From CAZGHS01 sp964525495 (GTDB lineage: Bacteria > Patescibacteriota > Microgenomatia > JALYQM01): a DNA stretch of 64,000 nt. The notes under the pieces were generated by a model, which searched no databases, was not told where the DNA came from, and saw only the letters and a list, made by a program, of their open reading frames with translations. Every line of letters starts with the position of its first letter. Positions within the stretch are counted from its first letter, which is position 1. Below are positions 56,842 through 64,000 of the stretch, one piece after another. Position numbers and translations under genes: made by a program. The stretch lies in contig CAZGHS010000001.1 of the NCBI GenBank assembly GCA_964525495.1, positions 159,002 through 223,001 of the forward strand, read 5' to 3'.

Positions 56842-58455
56842 CTACTTCGAAAATGTAATCGCTAGTTTTTCAAAGCTGACTGTATGTGTTGTTGAGCCAC
56901 CTCTACTACTTGTAACCCTAACCCCCATTCGATTAGTAGCTGCATCAATATATCGTGCGACATTCGAAGTTAAATTAATTGTCTTGGTTGTCTCTGCAAT
57001 ACCGCCAGAATATGAGTTAATCTGCTGCCACGATGCGGTGCTAAAGTTATAAACTGATGTAACTAAAGTTGTAGATCCAACGCTAGACTTAGCTCGAAGT
57101 TCAACTTTAATTGTTGTAGGCGATGAAACAGGTACCGACAACACTGCAAAATCCGTATTGGTCGTCCGAGTTGATCCTGAAGTAGTACTGCGAATATTCA
57201 AAAAGTTATTATCATCAGCATTTAAACTTGCCAATGATCCACTTAGAAATGTTCCTGTATTAACTACATAGACGCCCGGATTAACAGTTTGCGATACCGG
57301 CGCAGAAGTTGGCGCGACTGTTGGCACTGAGGTTGGGCTCGGAGTCGCAGTCGGTGCTACAGTAGGCGTTGGTGAAGGTGAAGCTGTTACTTGGGGTGTT
57401 GCACTTGCTGCTGGGGTACTTGTCATGCTTGGGGCAGGAGTTGAGCTAACTGTTGGAATAATTCCGGCATTCACCAGCATTTCTGCTTCGGTAAACGGAT
57501 CGACTCCAAACTGATAAGTTGCATTCATTGGACTTATAAATAGATAGTTAGCAATCAATCCATTCGCTACGGTACCAGCATGGCCGACTGAATCGCCAAG
57601 TTGTAGATGATGAGGTTCATCACCTTTGACTTTTAAATCAATCAATTGATCACCAACATGCAAGAAACCTTGAGGATCAACTTGCCCGAGTAAACTCGTA
57701 CCCCAACCATACATATCAACAAGAGCAATACTTCGCGCAGTGGCCAATGCAGCAATACCAGTATTAGTTGATTGGATAGCAGCGGTAACACGCTGTCTTT
57801 TTGTTGCATCAGGATATTGCATCATAAAGGCTACTGTTGAACCTTTATCAGAAATATTAGCGACTGCAATCTTTACTGAACCTGCAGATTGTAAAGTATC
57901 CACTGCGGTAGTGATATCTTGTACAATTCCATCGATTTTGGCCTGTAAGGCTGTTCCTGTTAGAGTCCCATCATAAATCGCACCATAGGTGCCATTCCAA
58001 CTATGGAAGTCATTTCCACCAATAGAGATAAGCGCATATTTAACTTCACCCGCACTAACCTGTTGTGCGAGACCTGTGTGCTCCCCCAAGGTAATCATAT
58101 CCCGAGCAGTTGCTCCGCTTCGGCTCCAGTTATATTTATATCCTGTCCGACGCGCATCGCCCCAATTCCCCCATGGTCCAAAATTAAGATTTCGCTTAGC
58201 AACCAAAAGTTCTACCCAATTTAAAGTAGTAGCAGCATATGCTCCACCACGATTATCATCTGCTCGATATTCATCAGCATCACTATCACTAATAACACCA
58301 ACACCATCAGTAGTAGCAGCCAGAATAGCATTGGGGTGACCCAAGTCTTTTCCAAACGAAAAAAGAGCATACACTAAGACACTAAAAATAAAGACGCCAA
58401 CAACTATAGCGCCATGTAATAAAAACGGATTATTTTTTTGGACAGTTTTTTTCAT
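56842..58455 (-). CDS. Secreted SGNH/GDSL-like hydrolase with Pro/Thr linker and beta domain
   Basis: A 537-residue protein. An N-terminal helix (about 13-35) is followed by an SGNH hydrolase domain (about 50-310): V-I-S-D-S-D-A in place of G-D-S, I-S-I-G-G-N-D-F with the block-III Asn, and D-E-P-H-H-L-Q with a catalytic His candidate. A Pro/Thr/Ser/Ala linker (about 335-390) leads to a C-terminal beta domain (about 395-537). Members deacylate sugars or lipids. Exported to the surface, likely acting on glycans or lipids there. Confidence 0.82.
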   Translation of the reverse strand: MKKTVQKNNPFLLHGAIVVGVFIFSVLVYALFSFGKDLGHPNAILAATTDGVGVISDSDADEYRADDNRGGAYAATTLNWVELLVAKRNLNFGPWGNWGDARRTGYKYNWSRSGATARDMITLGEHTGLAQQVSAGEVKYALISIGGNDFHSWNGTYGAIYDGTLTGTALQAKIDGIVQDITTAVDTLQSAGSVKIAVANISDKGSTVAFMMQYPDATKRQRVTAAIQSTNTGIAALATARSIALVDMYGWGTSLLGQVDPQGFLHVGDQLIDLKVKGDEPHHLQLGDSVGHAGTVANGLIANYLFISPMNATYQFGVDPFTEAEMLVNAGIIPTVSSTPAPSMTSTPAASATPQVTASPSPTPTVAPTATPSPTSVPTVAPTSAPVSQTVNPGVYVVNTGTFLSGSLASLNADDNNFLNIRSTTSGSTRTTNTDFAVLSVPVSSPTTIKVELRAKSSVGSTTLVTSVYNFSTASWQQINSYSGGIAETTKTINLTSNVARYIDAATNRMGVRVTSSRGGSTTHTVSFEKLAITFSK

Positions 58456-58521
58456 AAAATTACTAGATTCTATTAATACTAGAACAAGTATTTATGAAAA
58501 CAAATCTAAATACAAGAGGTA

Positions 58522-59712
58522 TTAGGAATAATACTTCTTCCCTTGCAACCTCTCAGGCAACAAATCTTTATCTGTATACATCTCATAGCCCTTACCATAT
58601 CCTTCACTCCTCATCAATTTGGTTGGCGCGTTTCGCAACTCTAAAGGTATAGGCAAATTCCCAGTCTCACGTACATCGGACAACGCCCTTTGAAAACCAT
58701 CATACGCTCTCCGATCTTTCGGAGCACTCGCCAAATACACCACACCATGGGCAAGATTAATTCCGCATTCAGGATATCCAATCGTTTCACACGCCTTAAA
58801 CACCTCGTTTGCCACCACTAAAGCAGTCGGCTGCGCCATCCCAATATCCTCACTTGCAAATATCACCATCCGTCGAGCAATAAACAAAGCATCTTCTCCA
58901 GCCTCTACCATTCGTGCCAAATAATACAAAGCAGCAGTAGGGTTACTCGCCCGCATAGATTTAATAAACGCAGAAATCGTGTTGTAGTGCTCCTCTCCAC
59001 CCTTATCATAACCAAGCGATCGTTTCTGCAACGCCTCCTCAATCTTCTCTTTGGTCAAAACAATCTTCGTATCATCAGTCAGGCTTTCCAACTCCACCAT
59101 CACCGCAATTTCCAGACTGTTCAGCAACCGCCGTCCATCACCATTCGACCCTTCTATCAAAAAATCTAACGCGTCGTCATTAAGAATTACAGCATAGTTT
59201 CCAAACCCATTCACCTTATCTTTCAATGCTCGCTCGACCATCTCTTTCAACTCAGACTCATCAAGCTGCTTCAATACAAACACTCGAGAACGCGATAATA
59301 ATGGAGCAATAATCTCAAAACTGGGATTTTCAGTAGTAGCCCCAATCAACACGATCTTTCCACTTTCAACTAACGGCAAAAAGGCATCCTGCTGGGCTTT
59401 ATTAAATCTATGAATTTCATCCACAAACACTACTGGAGAAAACAAGTCTCCCTGCAGTCCAGCAATTACTTTTTTTATCTCTGCTATACCAGTAGCCACA
59501 GCACTAAATTCCAAAAACTCACTCTCTGACTCTTTCGCAATCAAACGAGCCAAAGTAGTCTTCCCTGCACCAGGTGGTCCCCACAAAATCATCGAAAAAA
59601 GTTTCTTCTGTTCTAAAGATTTACGAAGTAATTTACCTTCACCCAAAATATGCGTTTGTCCAATATACTCAGATAGAACAACCGGGCGCATTCGATCAGC
59701 CAGAGGTATCAT
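58522..59712 (-). CDS. rarA: Replication-associated recombination protein A (RarA/MgsA)
   Basis: A 396-residue AAA+ clamp-loader-like ATPase working at stalled forks. Walker A is G-P-P-G-A-G-K-T-T near residue 46, Walker B V-F-V-D-E-I-H-R-F, sensor 1 G-A-T-T-E-N-P-S-F, and the RarA tetramerisation part has S-A-F-I-K-S-M-R-A-S-N and A-R-R-M-V-I-F-A-S-E-D-I-G. All are intact and the length is normal. Confidence 0.97.
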   Translation of the reverse strand: MIPLADRMRPVVLSEYIGQTHILGEGKLLRKSLEQKKLFSMILWGPPGAGKTTLARLIAKESESEFLEFSAVATGIAEIKKVIAGLQGDLFSPVVFVDEIHRFNKAQQDAFLPLVESGKIVLIGATTENPSFEIIAPLLSRSRVFVLKQLDESELKEMVERALKDKVNGFGNYAVILNDDALDFLIEGSNGDGRRLLNSLEIAVMVELESLTDDTKIVLTKEKIEEALQKRSLGYDKGGEEHYNTISAFIKSMRASNPTAALYYLARMVEAGEDALFIARRMVIFASEDIGMAQPTALVVANEVFKACETIGYPECGINLAHGVVYLASAPKDRRAYDGFQRALSDVRETGNLPIPLELRNAPTKLMRSEGYGKGYEMYTDKDLLPERLQGKKYYS

Positions 59713-59796
59713 AATGAAACCATAATACCCGAATATTTACCAAAACTCAAACAGTCATTGACCGATGATAATAAAAAGCAAATAATAAAACTATCA

Positions 59797-62256
59797 ATGG
59801 GCTCAGAACTATTTATTCTAATCGGCTTAAGCTTTCCAATATTCTACATTTGGGGGATTGTTAGCTTTGTAAAACTTATTTTGGGGAAATCCGATAGCAC
59901 CACCAGCAAAGAAGCCCCCAATACACAAGAAATCGAAAGACTGCAAAAACAAGTCGATGGACTTAACAACGTCTTACACGAGCTAGAGCTACTAGCAAAA
60001 GAGAATCCTAATAAGCCAGCAGGAGAAATCTTAGCTGAGATACAAGGAAGTATTCCTACTCCACTCCCATTACCTGCAACACCTACTAAAATCGCGTCCA
60101 TACCTCTCGAGACAAAAAACAACACCGCACCAAGTACACCAACCAAGCAACAGAGCTCATGGTACGACGACAATTCCATCAATTTATTATTGTATGTCGG
60201 CGCATTTTTAGTAATCGCTGCAGCCTCAATATTTGTAGGATTCTCCTGGGAAGTTATCGACGGTGTCCTCAAAGCACTCTTACTAACATTAGTTGCGGTA
60301 GGATTCTTTGGTTCAGGACTCCAGCTATACAAATCAACAAAAACACGCAGCGCAGGTACAACATTCACAGCAATCGGAGCACTCTTAATCCCATTCTGCG
60401 GCCTCGGTTGGCATAATTTTGCATTTTACGGTTCACCCGAGACTGCAGGCATTACCTGGTGCGTTACATCCTTAATTGCAATTGGATTGTATATCTATCT
60501 CGCATTCAAATTCTCAAATAAATATTATTCCTATGCAGCATCTATTGCATCAATATCTCTCACCTTATCATCAGTAAAGATGTTTACTCTCGACCAAGAC
60601 TTCTATATCCTCATGGGAATCTTAAGCTCATATATAATGTTAGGTGTATCTCTTTACAAAAAACCACAGAACGAAAAAGAGCAAGAACTCATCTCCAGAC
60701 CGCTCGAACTAACAGCCTACATATCTCTCCCAATTTCCCTTACACTAGGACTACTCATTGCGATCGCCTCAGACAAACTATTTACATTCCAAGCAGTACT
60801 CAGTTGTCTACTCGCAACTATCTTTTACACCATCGCATACTACAACAAAAATGTAAAAGAATATTTCGCAGCCACCATATTTCTTGCAGAATTTACTCTA
60901 TTCTTATTTACTCGGTGGAGCAATCTCACCACTATCAACACACTCTATGTATTATCAATCACTGCTGGTCTGTTTATGTTCACAGCGTACTACTACTCCC
61001 TAAAAAAGAAACTATTTGAGTCAGATGTCTTGCTGTTCTTCGCCCAAACTGTAATGGTTCTCGTATTCCTAGTCTCAGTTACACAAAGCATACTCAAACA
61101 CGATATGATCTTCGGAATATTAAATATAATTACATCACTCTGCGCAGCAATCATAAAAAAACAGGCCAAACTTGCGCTCACAGCTACAATATTTTCTCTC
61201 TTTTTGCCAATAATATATTTAACTCGAACAATGTTTGGCTACAAAGAAATAATAAGTACATTGTCACTTATATATCTCACATTCGGCTCCCTAGGCTTCA
61301 GCTATATATACTTAAGAAAAGAATTTTCTCAATCTAACCCAACACTCTATACAATACTAGTAAGCACAGTCCTATGGTTAACAGCAGCATTTGCCACCAG
61401 TGTAGTAGATATTCATATACTTATGACGACAGCCTGTGTCATTGCGCTCATAAGCTACTTCACAGCCTACAAATACGACAAAGACGAACTATATTATGTT
61501 GCGCAAATAATGACCGTTATATCTGCTTTCGCGTTTCTACGAAACATAAGCATCTCTACTGAAAGCCTACCGTACATATTTACTCCAATAGCCATAGTCT
61601 GGTACGGCATCAGCACAGTAACAAAAGATAAAATGTCTCGCACTCACGAAATAAGCGCAAAAGTGCTGGCACTATTAACTCCTTTCACAACACTAATACT
61701 GAACGATGCATATGCAACTCAAAAGCTTGTCGAAATAAATGCCCTCATGTCTCTAGATATTGCGGTTGTATTGTTTGGCTACGATGCATATCTAAAGCGA
61801 AGCTCAAATAATGCATACATCACTTCAGGGATAGCTCTTGTAGCCATGCTCTGGCATTTCAAAACTATGGGCATTCAAGATAGTATTTTCTACACGCTTA
61901 CAATTGGTACTTATTTCATGATTCTCGGATACTTCAAGCGCTTACAACAAGCATCAGTATCTGAAGCCTTCGATTATATTGGCATGACAGTTCTAATTCT
62001 GCCTACACTTGCTCTCATAAGTACAAATGGCAGCATCTATTCGCTATTATTACTAGTAATAGGCGTAACCTTAACCGGTTATGGTATATCCACGACATTA
62101 AAACGACTAAAATATGGCGGGATTACAGCGATAGCACTAGCCGTACTCATCGAAACATCATCTATTCTATTCTCATTACCATGGTGGCTTATCCTTGGAT
62201 TAGTAGGCGGTGGATTTCTCTATGCTGCAGTATATCTACTCAACAAGAGAAAATAG
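59797..62256 (+). CDS. Large polytopic membrane protein (DUF2157/DUF2339-like)
   Basis: An 819-residue protein with about 20 or more membrane helices. One helix at the N-terminus is followed by a short coiled coil (E-R-L-Q-K-Q-V-D-G-L near residue 50), a Pro/Thr-rich linker and a long array of helices. The first, W-Y-D-D-N-S-I-N-L-L-L-Y-V-G-A-F-L-V-I-A-A-A, is the SCP-like start of DUF2157/DUF2339 proteins. Function unknown. I start at 59797 (ATG); the TTG at 59758 is followed by a 17-base spacer to AATAAT and is probably a -35 box, so the earlier start is doubtful. Confidence 0.78.
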   Translation: MGSELFILIGLSFPIFYIWGIVSFVKLILGKSDSTTSKEAPNTQEIERLQKQVDGLNNVLHELELLAKENPNKPAGEILAEIQGSIPTPLPLPATPTKIASIPLETKNNTAPSTPTKQQSSWYDDNSINLLLYVGAFLVIAAASIFVGFSWEVIDGVLKALLLTLVAVGFFGSGLQLYKSTKTRSAGTTFTAIGALLIPFCGLGWHNFAFYGSPETAGITWCVTSLIAIGLYIYLAFKFSNKYYSYAASIASISLTLSSVKMFTLDQDFYILMGILSSYIMLGVSLYKKPQNEKEQELISRPLELTAYISLPISLTLGLLIAIASDKLFTFQAVLSCLLATIFYTIAYYNKNVKEYFAATIFLAEFTLFLFTRWSNLTTINTLYVLSITAGLFMFTAYYYSLKKKLFESDVLLFFAQTVMVLVFLVSVTQSILKHDMIFGILNIITSLCAAIIKKQAKLALTATIFSLFLPIIYLTRTMFGYKEIISTLSLIYLTFGSLGFSYIYLRKEFSQSNPTLYTILVSTVLWLTAAFATSVVDIHILMTTACVIALISYFTAYKYDKDELYYVAQIMTVISAFAFLRNISISTESLPYIFTPIAIVWYGISTVTKDKMSRTHEISAKVLALLTPFTTLILNDAYATQKLVEINALMSLDIAVVLFGYDAYLKRSSNNAYITSGIALVAMLWHFKTMGIQDSIFYTLTIGTYFMILGYFKRLQQASVSEAFDYIGMTVLILPTLALISTNGSIYSLLLLVIGVTLTGYGISTTLKRLKYGGITAIALAVLIETSSILFSLPWWLILGLVGGGFLYAAVYLLNKRK

Positions 62257-62913
62257 CTAATCGTTTGTATGACGTTTCTTGGAACCAAAAAATATGTTCC
62301 AAACATGTGTCTTCTCGCTACGAATATACAAAATATACGGAATAATCCCTATTACGTTGATGACAAGTGCACACAGGAACAAAAACTTAAATCCATACTG
62401 CTCAGCTACAAATCCACCCAAAGCTCCTGACAAAGCCATACACAGAAACACAGCCGCATCCATCATGCTCCACTCAAGTGTCTCGTGCTCTTTATCTAAA
62501 TGCGAAGAGAATAATGAATTCTTAGCCGGAGTAGCGATCCCCATTCCACATCCAGCGACTGCATAAAACAAAAACAATTCATATGAGGCATTCGCATATG
62601 CAAATCCATAATATGCAAAACTCAATACACTAACTCCTAATATTGTAAATGCAAACTTTCTCATATCACCCGATCCAACTAACAATCTTCCACTCACTAA
62701 TTCAAACACCACGCGCACAACAAGATACAAACTGTACGCTGATGCAGCGGTTTTAATATCTCCACCAGGCAACTGTATAGCAAACAACGCAATAATTGGA
62801 TAAATCGAATTCCATGCCGACCAGAGCATCATCTCACCAATGATGAATGCTTTTATCACCGAATTAAATTCAAAATGACTCGGCGCTCGACCAATAAACA
62901 TCTCACGTATCAT
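62257..62913 (-). CDS. Half-size MFS-like transporter
   Basis: A 218-residue protein with six membrane helices, half of a normal 12-helix MFS carrier. Y-S-L-Y-L-V-V-R-V-V-F-E-L-V-S-G-R-L and G-C-G-M-G-I-A-T-P-A-K-N-S-L-F-S match MFS loop motifs. It could work as a dimer or be a remnant; the frame is clean at both ends. TATACT (62925-62920) ends 6 bases before the ATG. Substrate unknown. Confidence 0.78.
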   Translation of the reverse strand: MIREMFIGRAPSHFEFNSVIKAFIIGEMMLWSAWNSIYPIIALFAIQLPGGDIKTAASAYSLYLVVRVVFELVSGRLLVGSGDMRKFAFTILGVSVLSFAYYGFAYANASYELFLFYAVAGCGMGIATPAKNSLFSSHLDKEHETLEWSMMDAAVFLCMALSGALGGFVAEQYGFKFLFLCALVINVIGIIPYILYIRSEKTHVWNIFFGSKKRHTND

Positions 62914-62968
62914 ATCTACAGTATATAATACCCCTCAATTAGAAAACAAAACAGCCACAGCCAAAAAA

Positions 62969-63205
62969 TTACTGCCAACCCTTACCGCGAACTCTTTTAT
63001 TAATCCACATACGTTCAGCACCTTCAATTGGCTTACCTTCTTTATCCACAGGTTCAACAAAAAACGACGGTCCAGACTTATAAATAACCCGTACAGTTTG
63101 TGGAGTAGTTATTCTCCCATCAGCAGAACCTGCATTCCCACCAGGGCCTGCGTATCGCGTAGTTCCTTCCAGAACTTTGTAGAAAAGCACCTCTTTCTTC
63201 CCCAT
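62969..63205 (-). CDS. Hypothetical protein (78 aa)
   Basis: Unrecognised. A short soluble, probably beta protein beginning M-G-K-K-E-V-L-F-Y-K-V with a Gly-rich G-P-G-G-N-A-G-S-A-D-G loop. No ribosome site is evident. The ATG at 63205 is chosen over a GTG at 63211. TATAAT-like bases lie 10 bases before it. Confidence 0.5.
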   Translation of the reverse strand: MGKKEVLFYKVLEGTTRYAGPGGNAGSADGRITTPQTVRVIYKSGPSFFVEPVDKEGKPIEGAERMWINKRVRGKGWQ

Positions 63206-63238
63206 AAACACAATTATTATAAACCTAAACCAAAATTA

Positions 63239-63267
63239 TTGAAATAAAGCACATTTCTAAGTACACT
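63239..63267 (+). promoter_or_regulatory. Promoter of the right-edge gene
   Basis: TTGAAA (63239-63244), 17-base spacer, TACACT (63262-63267), then 8 bases to the ATG at 63276, again a leaderless geometry. Confidence 0.55.
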
Positions 63268-63275
63268 AATTACAC

Positions 63276-64000
63276 ATGCTTGATCTGATGAATTTTCTGT
63301 TTCTTGGACTTGTAGCAGGCTTACTAGTAGTAAGCTGGCAATGTTTTAAGGATCCCCCTTGGGAGGGATTTTCGTTAAAAAAGTTTTCTCGCAGTTTTAT
63401 TACAAGCACAATTATTGCTACTTCTCTATATATTCTCGCACTCAATAAAATAATCATAGAAACAAATGCAGGAATAATTCTGTTAACGATTATTTGTATA
63501 GAACGGGCTATCGGAGAAGTTTATAAAGGTTTTATTAAAAAAGAGCACGAAGAATACAATAAGGTCTTGCTTCACTATCACATTAAAATAAATAGTCATG
63601 CAGCAAAGATACTTCTTGGTGTAGGGCTTGCGTTATCTATTACATCACTATTTCTGCTATACATACAGATAGCCAATTTAGTAGATAAGTTTACACCAAA
63701 TAAGATTATTCAAGGTAGTATTCTAGGGTTAATTGCAGGATTTTCTGTTGCAGCCGGTGGAGCCTTAAAAGACACCACCTTTGAAAATTTCAATCCTATA
63801 AAATTCCTAAGAAGTCCACTTGTAGGATTAATAGGAGGCATACTACTTATAAACATATCCCAACACACTCAGATTCTAGTCTTAGCATGTATTGGATTTG
63901 AGCGAGTAGTGTGTGAATGCTATAAGACATTTATTAGAAGAAAAACTCGGGGAATATTCGAAAACAAAACTGTATTATTTAAAAAATGGCTAACCTTAAG
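63276..64000 (+). CDS. Membrane protein with internal repeat, cut by window end
   Basis: An open frame from the ATG at 63276 runs to the last base (241 codons seen) without a stop. It has about six membrane helices. Two segments look duplicated: I-I-C-I-E-R-A-I-G-E-V-Y-K-G-F-I-K-K near residues 75-92 and A-C-I-G-F-E-R-V-V-C-E-C-Y-K-T-F-I-R-R near 206-224, each after a hydrophobic helix. I do not recognise the family. It lies on the opposite strand to a shadow frame at 63266-63457. Confidence 0.75.
   Translation, partial: MLDLMNFLFLGLVAGLLVVSWQCFKDPPWEGFSLKKFSRSFITSTIIATSLYILALNKIIIETNAGIILLTIICIERAIGEVYKGFIKKEHEEYNKVLLHYHIKINSHAAKILLGVGLALSITSLFLLYIQIANLVDKFTPNKIIQGSILGLIAGFSVAAGGALKDTTFENFNPIKFLRSPLVGLIGGILLINISQHTQILVLACIGFERVVCECYKTFIRRKTRGIFENKTVLFKKWLTL

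Noticed and set aside
59758..59796. TTG start for the large membrane protein
   Set aside because: TTGACC followed by 17 bases and AATAAT looks like a promoter; the ATG at 59797 is a better start, though not proven.
63266..63457. Minus-strand 63-codon frame at the right edge
   Set aside because: It overlaps the start of a plus-strand frame that stays open for 725 bases, with membrane helices and a promoter.
1..64000. UGA recoded as glycine (Gracilibacteria-type code)
   Set aside because: Several well-bounded genes end at TGA with the next gene overlapping it (for example 46-48 and 54296-54298), so UGA is a stop.
1..64000. tRNA genes, insertion sequences, prophage or attachment sites
   Set aside because: I looked for T-arm-like motifs and for transposase or integrase proteins and found none; a tRNAscan run could still find one.

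Overview
The window is a compact, AT-leaning bacterial chromosome segment. I infer a member of the Candidate Phyla Radiation (Patescibacteria), most likely the Microgenomates side. The reasons are the very tight packing, an archaeal/eukaryal-type prolyl-tRNA synthetase, a half-sized MFS protein, many secreted proteins with Pro/Thr linkers and LPSTG-like tails, many small orphan membrane proteins, and patchy metabolic genes (a lone purF, a shortened pgk, gap). UGA is used as a stop, so it is not one of the UGA-glycine lineages (Gracilibacteria, Absconditabacteria). No ribosomal marker lies in the window, so the placement is inference. I saw no tRNA, rRNA, CRISPR array, transposase or prophage gene, and no gene-free stretch longer than about 300 bases; the largest gap (2023-2284) holds a T-box leader.

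Layout. 0-2 kb: sugar-phosphate transferase and a phospholipase D-like protein (minus). 2.0-4.5 kb: a T-box leader followed by a histidine phosphatase-like gene, a Cys-containing small protein and proS. 4.5-11.8 kb: MIP channel, purF, DUF2207 membrane protein, kinase-like protein, PspC, ABC exporter. 11.9-23.5 kb: a large secreted protein of unknown C-terminal type, trpS, D-rhamnose genes (gmd, rmd), a guanylate kinase-like gene, NAGPA-like glycosidase, rRNA methyltransferase, dus, DUF4397 surface protein, flavodoxin. 23.6-28.3 kb: ndh-pgk-lipoprotein-membrane protein-gap operon. 28.4-30.2 kb: two related LPSTG surface proteins sharing a promoter design. 30.3-34.1 kb: small genes, Y-family polymerase, an M48-like protein with its metal ligands replaced. 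34.1-40.6 kb: an ABC-2 drug-type transporter whose ATPase and permease are separated by an LCAT-like lipase and a HATPase/STAS-like pair driven by a promoter embedded in 28-bp tandem repeats. 40.6-51.2 kb: VanW, lipoproteins, desaturase, and a TetR-MFP-RND efflux operon with a visible palindrome. 51.2-55.5 kb: a six-gene minus-strand operon that looks like a copper/heme membrane system (YcnI, secreted proteins whose mature N-terminus is predicted to be His, HVHP-motif domains, and a ferric-reductase-like membrane domain split by a frameshift). 55.5-64 kb: ung, SGNH hydrolase, rarA, large membrane proteins and a gene cut by the window end.

Expression logic. Genes at the head of a transcript often have TATAAT-like hexamers 6-8 nt before the start codon and no Shine-Dalgarno sequence, which predicts leaderless mRNAs. 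Many genes inside operons, and the surface proteins, carry clear GGAG-type sites. The strongest candidates for new biology are the small-stem T-box in front of the proS operon, the His-N-terminus copper-type operon with its split membrane reductase, the tandem-repeat promoter of the HATPase/STAS pair, and the leaderless promoter grammar itself.
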